Source: Geodermatophilaceae bacterium URHA0031 (GTDB taxonomy: Bacteria; Actinomycetota; Actinomycetes; Mycobacteriales; Geodermatophilaceae). Taken from it: a stretch of DNA of 64,000 nt. Position numbers and translations under genes: made by a program. The DNA lies in NCBI GenBank assembly GCA_000620205.1, contig JHVP01000013.1, forward strand, positions 78,263-142,262, in the 5' to 3' direction. Position 1 is the first letter of the stretch. Every line of letters begins with the position of its first letter. The notes under the pieces are model-generated. The model was not told the origin of the DNA. It saw only the letters and a list, made by a program, of their open reading frames with translations, and did no database searches. Positions 55,315-64,000 of the stretch are shown in pieces.

Positions 55315-55718
55315 CCCTGCTCGGCGGCCTCCTCGGCCTGGTGCCGCAGCCACAGCAGGCCGAGGACCGGCAGGACCAGCGGGATGAACCCGTAGCCCCG
55401 GCCGTAGCCGGACCACACCGTGTCGTCCGGGAAGGCGGCCGTGTCGACCACCGACAGCGTGCCCACGACCAGCACCCCGAGCAGCTCGACCGAACAGGCG
55501 ACGACGGCGGTCCGCCGGCCGCCCCGGCCACCCCGGGCCAGCCCGACCGTGGCGGCGAGGTAGACGACCGCGGCCAGCGCGGACAGCAGGTAGGCCAGCG
55601 GCGCCTCGTCGAACTGGACCGCCAGCTGGACGGCTGCCCGGGCGCCGGCGGCGAGCGCGAACACCGCGTAGACGGCGACCAGCACCCGCCCCGGCCCCTG
55701 CGCGGTGTCCTCAGCCAC
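55311..55718 (-). CDS. Small integral membrane protein A
   Basis: 135 residues with four hydrophobic segments and a short charged C-terminus. GRGYGFIPLVLPVLGLLWLRH resembles a family of small actinobacterial membrane proteins without a known role. Start GTG 55718 overlaps the upstream membrane protein gene by 8 bp, so they form a two-gene operon. Confidence 0.7.
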   Translation of the reverse strand: MAEDTAQGPGRVLVAVYAVFALAAGARAAVQLAVQFDEAPLAYLLSALAAVVYLAATVGLARGGRGGRRTAVVACSVELLGVLVVGTLSVVDTAAFPDDTVWSGYGRGYGFIPLVLPVLGLLWLRHQAEEAAEQG

Positions 55719-56076
55719 GGGTCACCTCCCACAGGTCCAGGAGCCGCCAGACCATCACCGCGACGGCGAGCGCGGCCACCCCGAGCACCGTCCCCGCCCA
55801 GCGGGTCGGCTCGGTGCGCGCCCACAGCAGGCCCGCCACCGGGAGCAGCACCACGCTGACCAGGTAGGCGAGGAAGGTGGCCAGCTCGGCCGGCCGGTGC
55901 CCGCCGACCAGCGCGACGGTGGCCACGACCGCCTGCGCGACGAGCAGCAGCTCCAGCAGCGCGGTCGTGACCAGGTGCGCCGTGCCGATCCGCCGGCGCA
56001 GCGCGGTGCTCAGCGCTCCCAGGGCGGCGAGGACGACGGCGACGACGCTGATCGCGACGACCAGCGGGGTGCTCAC
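55711..56076 (-). CDS. Small integral membrane protein B
   Basis: 121 residues, four hydrophobic segments, no recognised domain. GTG 56076 has TACCCT (56084-56089, minus strand) 7 nt upstream, a leaderless layout. Overlaps gene A by 8 bp; both may form one complex. Confidence 0.7.
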   Translation of the reverse strand: MSTPLVVAISVVAVVLAALGALSTALRRRIGTAHLVTTALLELLLVAQAVVATVALVGGHRPAELATFLAYLVSVVLLPVAGLLWARTEPTRWAGTVLGVAALAVAVMVWRLLDLWEVTRG

Positions 56077-56083
56077 CCTGGGG

Positions 56084-56089
56084 AGGGTA
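56084..56089 (-). promoter_or_regulatory. Predicted -10 box for small membrane protein B (TACCCT)
   Basis: TACCCT, then 7 nt, then GTG 56076 on the minus strand. Confidence 0.45.
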
Positions 56090-56098
56090 GTGAGCGGG

Positions 56099-57091
56099 TC
56101 AGCGGTGCACGGTGGACATGTCCGGGTAGCGGTCGCCGACGGCGGCGCCGGCCGGGGCGGCCTCGTCCAGCGCGCGCAGGTCGTCGTCGGTCAGCTCGAC
56201 GTCGGCGGCACCGGCGTTCTCCTCCAGGTAGCCGACCCGCTTGGTCCCCGGGATGGGCACGACCGCGGGGTTGCCGGACCGGTCCGACTGCGCCATCACC
56301 CAGGCCAGCGCCAGCTGCGTGGCGGTGACGCCCTTGCCCTCGGCGAGCTCGCGCACCCGGTCGACCAGCTCGAGGTTCGCCGCGAACGCCTCGCCTTGGA
56401 AGCGCGGGTTGTGCCGGCGGAAGTCGTCGGCGTCCAGGTCGTCGACGCTGCGGATCTGCCCGGAGAGGAAGCCGCGGCCGATCGGGGAGTAGGCGACGAA
56501 CCCGATCCCCAGCTCGGCGCAGGTGGCCAGCACGCCGTCGTCCTCGGGGTCCCGGGTCCACAACGAGTACTCGGTCTGCACGGCCGTGACCGGCTGGACG
56601 GCGTCCGCCCGGCGGATGGTGTCGGGTGCGGCCTCCGAGATGCCGGCGTGCCGGATCTTCCCGGCCTCCACCAGCTCCTTCAGCGCTCCCCAGGTGTCCT
56701 CGATCGGGACCGAGGTGTCCACCCGGTGCTGGTAGTAGAGGTCGATGACGTCGACCCCGAGCCGCTGCAGCGAGGCGTCACAGGCCCGGTGCACGTACTT
56801 CGGGGTGCCGTTGATGCGCACGAACGAGCCGTCCTCGGCGCGCTCGTTGCCGAACTTGGTGGCCAGCGTGACCTCGTCGCGGCGGCCGGCGATCGCCTGC
56901 CCGACCAGCCGCTCGTTGGTGAACGGGCCGTACATGTCGGCCGTGTCGAGGAAGGTGACACCCAGGTCGAGGGCGCGGGCGATGGTCCGCTCGGCCTCCG
57001 CCTGGTCGCCGGTGCCGTAGAACTCGCTCATCCCCATGCAGCCCAGGCCCTGGGCGGAGACGGTCAGGTCGCGGAGCTGTCGCATCTGCAT
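56099..57091 (-). CDS. Aldo/keto reductase
   Basis: 330 residues. [26 protein letters not shown] (catalytic Asp and Tyr), ATKFGNER (Lys), YYQHRVD (His), QTEYSLW and VPIPGTKR (NADPH site) place it with the AKR13/YakC-like group. Reduces small aldehydes with NADPH; physiological substrate unknown. ATG 57091 is used; ATG 57085 is a close alternative. Confidence 0.92.
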   Translation of the reverse strand: MQMRQLRDLTVSAQGLGCMGMSEFYGTGDQAEAERTIARALDLGVTFLDTADMYGPFTNERLVGQAIAGRRDEVTLATKFGNERAEDGSFVRINGTPKYVHRACDASLQRLGVDVIDLYYQHRVDTSVPIEDTWGALKELVEAGKIRHAGISEAAPDTIRRADAVQPVTAVQTEYSLWTRDPEDDGVLATCAELGIGFVAYSPIGRGFLSGQIRSVDDLDADDFRRHNPRFQGEAFAANLELVDRVRELAEGKGVTATQLALAWVMAQSDRSGNPAVVPIPGTKRVGYLEENAGAADVELTDDDLRALDEAAPAGAAVGDRYPDMSTVHR

Positions 57092-57149
57092 GACCTGTCC
57101 CCTGCCCGTTCCTCCCCGGGCGCAACCAGTCCCCCGGTGGCTGCCTCCC

Positions 57150-57163
57150 GTTCCACGTGGAAC
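57150..57163. promoter_or_regulatory. parS: parS-like centromere site 5
   Basis: GTTCCACGTGGAAC, perfect, in the 164-bp divergent gap between the aldo/keto reductase and otsA genes. Confidence 0.8.
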
Positions 57164-57255
57164 CGCTCCGGGTGGGCGGCGGACCTCCGTCGTCCCCTAG
57201 GGTCGGGGGAGGTACGGGCAGCTCTGAGGGCACGGGACAGGACCGGAGGTAGCAG

Positions 57256-58647
<1,392 letters not shown>

Positions 58648-58649
58648 CC

Positions 58650-59396
58650 GTGCTGCCCCCGGAGCTCGGCGCGGCGCTGGACGAGCTGGCCCGGCGGCGT
58701 CCGCTGCTGCTGGCCAGCGACTACGACGGCGTGCTGGCCCGGCTCCGGGACGACCCGGCGGCGGCGGTGCTCGAGCCGGGGATCGGTGAGCTGCTCGGCC
58801 GGCTGGCCGCGGTCGAGGGCGTCACGGTCGCGCTGGTCAGCGGCCGCGGGGTCGAGGACCTGCAGCGGACCAGCGGGCTGACCGGCCCGTTCCGCTGGGT
58901 CGGCAGCCACGGCGCCGAGTTCGACGGGCCGCTGGCCGGGGAGCTGGCCAGCCGCCGGGACGCCCTGGCCGCCGCGCTCGCCCCGCTCGTCGACGCCGTC
59001 CCGGGTGCCCGGCTCGAGGTCAAACCGGCCAGTGCTGCGGTGCACGTGCGCACCGTCGCCGACCGCGGCGCCGCGCAACAGCTGCTCGACGACGCCGCCG
59101 CCGGACCGGGTGCGGCCCCCGAGCTGACCGCCAAGCCCGGCAAGGACGTGCTCGAGCTCGCCGTCACCGACGCCGACAAGGGCTCGGCGCTGCTCCGGCT
59201 GCGCGACGAGCTGGGTGCCGCAGCAGTCCTGTACATGGGTGACGACGTGACCGACGAGGACGCGTTCCGGGCGCTCGGCGCCGGCGAGGTGGGCATCAAG
59301 GTCGGCGCGGGCGACACCGCCGCCGGGTACCGGGTCGAGGACCTGGCCGGGGTCCGCGCGGTGCTCGAGCGGCTCGCGGGCACGCTCTCCTCCTGA
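58650..59396 (+). CDS. otsB: Trehalose-6-phosphate phosphatase
   Basis: 248 residues, HAD superfamily. Motif I DYDGVLARL (canonical DxDG, with Val where Thr is usual), motif II VSGR, late GDDVTDEDAFRAL (motif IV acidic pair). GTG 58650 is 2 bp after the otsA stop. Completes trehalose synthesis. Confidence 0.93.
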   Translation: MLPPELGAALDELARRRPLLLASDYDGVLARLRDDPAAAVLEPGIGELLGRLAAVEGVTVALVSGRGVEDLQRTSGLTGPFRWVGSHGAEFDGPLAGELASRRDALAAALAPLVDAVPGARLEVKPASAAVHVRTVADRGAAQQLLDDAAAGPGAAPELTAKPGKDVLELAVTDADKGSALLRLRDELGAAAVLYMGDDVTDEDAFRALGAGEVGIKVGAGDTAAGYRVEDLAGVRAVLERLAGTLSS

Positions 59397-59407
59397 TCCC
59401 CCGCGTA

Positions 59408-59424
59408 TTCCGTCTCTGACGGAA
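59408..59424 (+). terminator. Small hairpin after otsB
   Basis: TTCCGTC / GACGGAA, 7 bp, 3-nt loop, 11 nt after the stop. Weak terminator candidate. Confidence 0.4.
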
Positions 59425-59689
59425 CGCCGCCTCCCCCGGTTCCCATCCGGCGCAGCCGCCCCATGCGCGGTCACGGTCCCCGTCGGCGCTGCCGATGGAG
59501 TCGAGAACACCGGTGGGTGCGAAGAGATGTCGACATGACCGTTCATGACCATTCTCGGCAGCTCATCGATGAATCCGAAAAAGGTCGGTGCGCGTCGAAT
59601 TCCCAACTGGAATGGCGGGAGTGCGTGCCGAAGAACCAGTTGCTGAGCGGGGTGAGCCCGACAGTGCGCACCAAGGGGATGAGGCAGGC
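59425..59689. other. Non-coding, lower-GC region upstream of the chemotaxis operon
   Basis: 265 bp with no convincing gene. From about 59516 to 59640 the GC content is visibly near 50-55%. It holds two direct repeats CATGACC (59534-59540 and 59544-59550) one helical turn apart, an EcoRI-like GAATTCC followed after 5 nt by GGAAT, and an A5 run. It probably carries the cheA promoter and a regulator site. Confidence 0.55.
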
Positions 59690-62008
59690 GTGGAAGGTCT
59701 GGACGACATCGTCGAGGAGTTCCTCGTGGAGAGCCACGAGAACCTCGACCAGCTGGACCAGGACCTGGTGGCCCTGGAGCAGGACCCCCGTTCCCGGGAC
59801 CGGCTCTCGAGCATCTTCCGGACGATCCACACCATCAAGGGCACCAGCGGCTTCCTGGCCTTCAACCGGCTCGAGGAGGTCGCCCACGTCGGCGAGAACC
59901 TGCTCTCCCGGCTGCGGGACGGCGCGCTCGAGCTGAACCCGCGGCGCACCGACGCCCTGCTGCAGATGGTGGACACGATCCGCGCCCTGCTGGCCGCCAT
60001 CGAGGCCTCCGGCGGGGAGGGGACGGTCGAGGTCGCCGGCACCGTCCTGCTGATCAGCGCCGCCCTGGAGGAGACCCCCGCCGAGGAGCCGGTCGAGGAG
60101 GTCAGGGTCGAGCCGGTCGTGGAGTCCCCGGTCCCGGAGGCGTCCCCGGCGGTCGCGTCCGTCGTCCCGGCCCCCGCGCCGGTGCCCGCGCTGGAGAAGC
60201 TCCCCCCGGCCCCTGCCCCGGTCGCACCGGTGGCTGCGGCGCCGGAGCACCCCGCCGAGCCCGGTGAGCCGGGGGTCGGTGGCCAGCCGGGCCGCCGTGC
60301 CGTCGCCGACAGCACCATCCGGGTCGACGTCGACCTGCTGGACGCGCTGATGCTGCTCGTCGGGGAGCTGGTGCTCACCCGCAACCAGATCGTCCAGTAC
60401 GTGGGCCGGCAGACCGACCAGGACCTGGTCCGGGCCTCGCAGCGGCTGAACCTGATCGCCAGTGAGCTGCAGGAGGGCGTCATGAAGACGCGCATGCAGC
60501 CCATCGACCACATCTGGTCCAAGCTCCCCCGCGTCGTCCGCGACCTCGGGCTGCAGTGCGGCAAGAACGTGCGCCTGGAGATGGTCGGCCGGGAGACCGA
60601 GCTGGACAAGACGCTGCTCGAGGCGGTCAAGGACCCGCTGACCCACCTGGTGCGCAACTCCGTCGACCACGGCGTCGAGCCCTCCGCCGACCGGGTCGCC
60701 GCCGGCAAGCCCGCCGAGGGCGTGCTGACCCTGCGCGCCCGGCACGAGAGCGGGCAGGTCGTCGTGGAGGTGGCCGACGACGGCGGCGGCATCGACCCGG
60801 TCAAGGTCGGGGCCAAGGCCGTCGAGCGCGGCCTGGTCACCGCGGACGCGCTCGCCCGGATGACCCCGGCCGACGTGCTGCAGCTGATCTTCCTGCCCGG
60901 CTTCTCGACGGCGGCAGCCGTCACCAACGTCTCCGGCCGCGGTGTCGGCATGGACGTGGTGAAGACCAACATCGAGTCGATCGGCGGGACGATCGAGGTC
61001 GAGTCGGTGCCCGGTCAGGGCACCTGCACCCGGCTGCGCATCCCGCTCACCCTGGCGATCGTCCCGGCGCTGACCATCGAGTGCGCCGGCGACCGCTACG
61101 CCATCCCGCAGATCAGCCTGCAGGAGCTGGTCGCCCTGGACGCCGAGAAGGCCGCGGCCGCGGTCGAGGACGTCGGTGGCGCTTCGGTCTACCGCCTGCG
61201 CGGCGAGCTGCTGCCGCTGGTGCACCTGGCCGACGTGCTGGGGCTGGCCTCCGACCGGCACGACGGGCACGTCGTCATCGCCGTGCTCAGCTCCGAGGGC
61301 CGCCGGTTCGGCCTCGTCGTCGACCGGGTCATCAACACCGAGGAGATCGTGGTCAAGGCCGTCGGTGGTCAGCTGAAGTCGATCGGCCTGTACTCCGGCG
61401 CGACCGTCCTCGGCGACGGTGCGGTCGCGCTGATCCTCGACGTCCAGGCGCTGGCCCGGCGGGCCCTGCGGGCCGAGAGCGCCGAGCGCCAGGAGCACCG
61501 GCTCGCCGCCGCCGCGGCGACCTCGTCCACCGCGGAGCGGCAGCGGATGCTGCTGGCCGCGATCGGCGGCGGGCGCCGGGTCGCGATCCCGCTGGACACC
61601 GTCACCCGGCTCGAGCAGGTGCGCAGCGAGACCGTCGAGCGGGTCGGCTCCCGGGAGGTGGTGCAGTACCGCGGCGCGATCCTGCCGATCGTCCGGCTGG
61701 ACCGGCACCTGGGCGCCTTCGGCGACTCCGACCGCGAGGTGCTCGAGGTCATCGTCTACGCCGACCACGGCCGCAGCGTCGCGATCGTCGTGGAGGAGAT
61801 CCTCGACATCGTCGACGGCGAGGCCGCGGTGCAGAGCGACATCGACGACCTGGGGCTGCTCGGCTCCGCGGTCATCGGCGACCGCGTCACCGAGCTGCTG
61901 GACGTCCGCGCCGCGATCCTCGCCGCGGACCCGATGTTCTACGCGACCCCACCCGCCCTCGGCGGTGCGGGACACGAGGTCGCGGCCACCCACCTGATGG
62001 AGGTCTGA
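59690..62008 (+). CDS. cheA: Chemotaxis histidine kinase CheA with two CheW-like domains
   Basis: 772 residues. P1/Hpt 1-110 with TIHTIKGTSGF (phosphorylated His47); Pro/Ala/Glu linker 130-215 replacing a typical P2 (no clear CheY-binding fold); P3 dimerisation about 225-290 (LLVGELVLTRNQ); HATPase about 300-475 with HLVRNSVDHG, DDGGGID and GRGVGMDVVK; CheW-like domain 1 about 478-615; a second CheW-like domain about 635-760. GTG 59690 follows GAGGCAGG; ATG 59612 is an alternative adding 26 acidic residues. First gene of the chemotaxis cluster. Confidence 0.92.
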   Translation: MEGLDDIVEEFLVESHENLDQLDQDLVALEQDPRSRDRLSSIFRTIHTIKGTSGFLAFNRLEEVAHVGENLLSRLRDGALELNPRRTDALLQMVDTIRALLAAIEASGGEGTVEVAGTVLLISAALEETPAEEPVEEVRVEPVVESPVPEASPAVASVVPAPAPVPALEKLPPAPAPVAPVAAAPEHPAEPGEPGVGGQPGRRAVADSTIRVDVDLLDALMLLVGELVLTRNQIVQYVGRQTDQDLVRASQRLNLIASELQEGVMKTRMQPIDHIWSKLPRVVRDLGLQCGKNVRLEMVGRETELDKTLLEAVKDPLTHLVRNSVDHGVEPSADRVAAGKPAEGVLTLRARHESGQVVVEVADDGGGIDPVKVGAKAVERGLVTADALARMTPADVLQLIFLPGFSTAAAVTNVSGRGVGMDVVKTNIESIGGTIEVESVPGQGTCTRLRIPLTLAIVPALTIECAGDRYAIPQISLQELVALDAEKAAAAVEDVGGASVYRLRGELLPLVHLADVLGLASDRHDGHVVIAVLSSEGRRFGLVVDRVINTEEIVVKAVGGQLKSIGLYSGATVLGDGAVALILDVQALARRALRAESAERQEHRLAAAAATSSTAERQRMLLAAIGGGRRVAIPLDTVTRLEQVRSETVERVGSREVVQYRGAILPIVRLDRHLGAFGDSDREVLEVIVYADHGRSVAIVVEEILDIVDGEAAVQSDIDDLGLLGSAVIGDRVTELLDVRAAILAADPMFYATPPALGGAGHEVAATHLMEV

Positions 62009-62009
62009 C

Positions 62010-62474
62010 GTGAGCACCGACACCGCGGCCCGCCCCACCACCCGCGCCATGCCGGCCACCAGCCAGCTGGCCACCTTCTGGCTCGACGGCGACCTGTTCG
62101 GCGTCGAGGTGGAGCACGTGCAGGAGGTGCTCCGCAGCCAGAGCATCACCCGCGTGCCGCTGGCGCCGCCCGCCGTGGCCGGCCTGATCAACCTCCGCGG
62201 CCAGGTGGTCACCGCCATCGAGCTCCGGGAGCGGCTGGGCCGCCCGGCCCGCCCGGCGGGCGAGGAGCCGGTCGTCATCGTCGTCCGGCTCCACGGCGAG
62301 GCGGTCAGCCTGCTCGTCGACAGCATCGCCGACGTCGTCGACGTCGACCTCCGCGACTTCGAGGCGCCGCCGGACACGATGGACGGCACCTCCCGCGAGC
62401 TGATCCGCGGCGCCTACAAGCTCGACGGTCAGCTCCTGCTGGCCCTGGACGTCAACCGCGCCGTCGGTTCCTGA
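62010..62474 (+). CDS. cheW: Chemotaxis coupling protein CheW
   Basis: 154 residues. ATFWLDGDLFGVEVEHVQEVL, GLINLRGQVVTAIELRERLG and VSLLVDSIADVV are canonical CheW; it bridges receptors and CheA. GTG is one base after the cheA stop, following GGAGG. Confidence 0.93.
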   Translation: MSTDTAARPTTRAMPATSQLATFWLDGDLFGVEVEHVQEVLRSQSITRVPLAPPAVAGLINLRGQVVTAIELRERLGRPARPAGEEPVVIVVRLHGEAVSLLVDSIADVVDVDLRDFEAPPDTMDGTSRELIRGAYKLDGQLLLALDVNRAVGS

Positions 62475-62528
62475 GACACCCCCGCCCGTCCGCACAGCCG
62501 GCACCACCTCTTCCTGGAGTACCTGTAC

Positions 62529-64000
62529 ATGAGCAGCGCAGCCCTCCCCTCCCGGCGGTCCGGGTGGTTCGCCGACCGGTCGATCGGCGTCAAGATCGGC
62601 GCGGTCATCACGCTCCTCGCCGTCGTCGTCCTCGGGACGAACGTCCTGTCCATCGCCCGGATGCAGGACATGCGGACGGTCCAGGAGGAGATCTACGACG
62701 AGAACCTGAAGCCGCTGAACTCGCTGGCCGCGGTGCAGCGGGCGGTCGCCGCCTACCGGTCGCGGGTCCTGCAGTACCCGGTCTACACCGTCGCGGACCG
62801 GCCCACGATCACCAGCGAGGCGCAGGAGAAGCTGGCCGACCTGCAGACGGCGTCGGCGGACTACGCGCCCTTCATCGTCGACCAGGAGGCCTGGGACACC
62901 TTCCAGTCCTCGTTCCAGCAGCTGGTGCAGCTCAACCAGACCCAGATGGTGCCGGCCGCCGATGCCGGCGACCTGGCCACCTTCGGTGCGATCTACAAGA
63001 ACACCGCCGCCGAGGTGATCAGCACCTTCGCCCAGGCACTCGAGGACGAGGGCGTGGCCCAGGCCGACGTCGCCGACCAGCGCAACAGCGACGCCGCCGC
63101 GGCGGTCAGCGCGGCCGTCACGATCGTGCTGACGACGGCCGTGGTCGGGCTGCTGGTCGCGGCCGGCCTGGCCCTCCTGGTCATCCGCCGCATCCTGAGC
63201 ACGGTCCGCTCGGTCCAGACCTCGGTCGAGGCGATGGCCGCGGGTGACCTGACCGTGCTCCCCACCGTCCGCGACCGCGACGAGATCGGCCGGATGGCAC
63301 AGGCGCTCGGCTCGGCGCAGGAGAACCTGCGCTCGGTGATGTCCGCGGTCGTCGCGTCCTCGGACGCGGTGGCGGCGGCGTCGGAGGAGCTGTCGGCGTC
63401 CTCGGCGCAGATCTCGGCCTCGGCGGAGGAGACCTCCGCGCAGTCCGGGGTGGTGTCGGCGGCCGCGGAGGAGGTGTCCCGCAACGTGGCCACCGTCGCG
63501 GCGGGTGCCGAGGAGATGGGTGCCTCGATCCGGGAGATCAGCCAGAACGCGAACGAGGCGGCCCGGGTGGCCGCGCAGGCCGTGGCCGAGGCAGAGACCA
63601 CCAACGCCACCGTGGTGAAGCTCGGTGACTCCTCCCGGGAGATCGGCAACGTGGTCAAGGTGATCACGAGCATCGCCGAGCAGACGAACCTGCTGGCGCT
63701 GAACGCGACGATCGAGGCGGCCCGGGCCGGGGAGGCCGGGAAGGGCTTCGCGGTGGTGGCCAACGAGGTGAAGGAGCTGGCGCAGGAGACGGCGCGGGCG
63801 ACCGAGGACATCGCGCGGCGGGTGGAGGCGATCCAGGGCGACACCTCGGGTGCGGTGTCGGCGATCGGTCGGATCTCGGAGATCATCGGGTCGATCAACG
63901 ACTACCAGCTGACCATCGCCAGTGCGGTGGAGGAGCAGACGGCGACCACGAACGAGATGTCCCGGTCGGTGCAGGAGGCCGCGGGCGGGTCGACCGATAT
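62529..64000 (+). CDS. Methyl-accepting chemotaxis protein, 3' end beyond the window
   Basis: 490 complete codons and no stop. Membrane segment 1 about 18-40; a helical ligand domain about 45-190 of four-helix-bundle type; membrane segment 2 about 195-220 ([20 protein letters not shown]); HAMP about 221-270; then the signalling helix pair with [20 protein letters not shown] and [15 protein letters not shown], the CheA/CheW-contact tip. ATG 62529 follows TGGAGT by 10 nt. Glu/Gln-rich stretches around residues 285-330 could be methylation sites. The ligand cannot be told. Confidence 0.93.
   Translation, partial: MSSAALPSRRSGWFADRSIGVKIGAVITLLAVVVLGTNVLSIARMQDMRTVQEEIYDENLKPLNSLAAVQRAVAAYRSRVLQYPVYTVADRPTITSEAQEKLADLQTASADYAPFIVDQEAWDTFQSSFQQLVQLNQTQMVPAADAGDLATFGAIYKNTAAEVISTFAQALEDEGVAQADVADQRNSDAAAAVSAAVTIVLTTAVVGLLVAAGLALLVIRRILSTVRSVQTSVEAMAAGDLTVLPTVRDRDEIGRMAQALGSAQENLRSVMSAVVASSDAVAAASEELSASSAQISASAEETSAQSGVVSAAAEEVSRNVATVAAGAEEMGASIREISQNANEAARVAAQAVAEAETTNATVVKLGDSSREIGNVVKVITSIAEQTNLLALNATIEAARAGEAGKGFAVVANEVKELAQETARATEDIARRVEAIQGDTSGAVSAIGRISEIIGSINDYQLTIASAVEEQTATTNEMSRSVQEAAGGSTD

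Noticed and set aside
59535..59936. Small reading frame starting MTVHDHSRQLIDESEK upstream of cheA
   Set aside because: It continues out of frame deep into cheA, lacks a ribosome site and has no recognisable features.

Overview
The window is very GC-rich (about 74%), with GTG starts, strongly actinobacterial gene content and many apparently leaderless genes. Gene order and family resemblance point to the Geodermatophilaceae (Blastococcus / Geodermatophilus / Modestobacter); this is inference, not a database result. Two blocks keep the order known from Mycobacterium tuberculosis. Positions 1-8146 match the trxB2 - mviN - Rv3909 - mutT4 - pcnA block, which lies on one side of the mycobacterial origin. 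Positions 11205-23278 match ino1 - padR - Rv0049 - ponA1 - Rv0051 - rpsF - ssb - rpsR - rplI - dnaB, which lies on the other side. Here they are about 3 kb apart, and five parS-like 14-mers are spread over 50 kb, so this is an origin-proximal domain although dnaA/oriC is not inside the window.

Layout. 1-6600 (minus strand): envelope operon nudix - DUF6049 - murJ - pseudokinase - trxB. 6659-11129: pcnA, an MFS transporter, a YqgE/AlgH protein and a lipoprotein. 11205-17654: ino1 and its PadR regulator, DUF5318, the bifunctional penicillin-binding protein and a GT87-like membrane protein; nfo follows on the opposite strand. 18580-20083: rpsF-ssb-rpsR-rplI. 20630-23278: dnaB with a full-length LAGLIDADG intein, preceded by a LexA-like box, a strong hairpin and DnaA-box-like sequences. 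23388-36946: accessory genes (repeat-rich secreted protein, HNH lipoprotein, cupin, extracellular lipase, methyltransferase, dinB, TPR protein, DUF222-HNH protein, elaA, an orphan helicase, a hydrolase, DUF4190, AraC regulator, VOC protein). 36948-42837: SWIM-SNF2 helicase, pgm, and a PadR / membrane-protein pair.

42940-49488 is a glycerol locus: glpF-glpK, a second glpK with its IclR regulator, and divergent glpD. Two near-identical palindromes sit at the same distance from the predicted glpF and glpD -10 boxes, so a shared IclR-family switch is predicted. 49499-52062 carries an M20 peptidase, HMG-CoA lyase and a flavin reductase. 52059-54389 encodes a blue-light type LOV-GAF-PP2C phosphatase. 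54517-57091 has a glycine-rich protein, two small membrane proteins and an aldo/keto reductase. 57256-59396 is otsA-otsB (trehalose synthesis). 59690-64000 starts a chemotaxis operon (cheA with two CheW-like domains, cheW, and a chemoreceptor cut by the window edge).

No tRNA, rRNA, CRISPR array, insertion sequence or prophage was seen. The only clearly mobile element is the DnaB intein.
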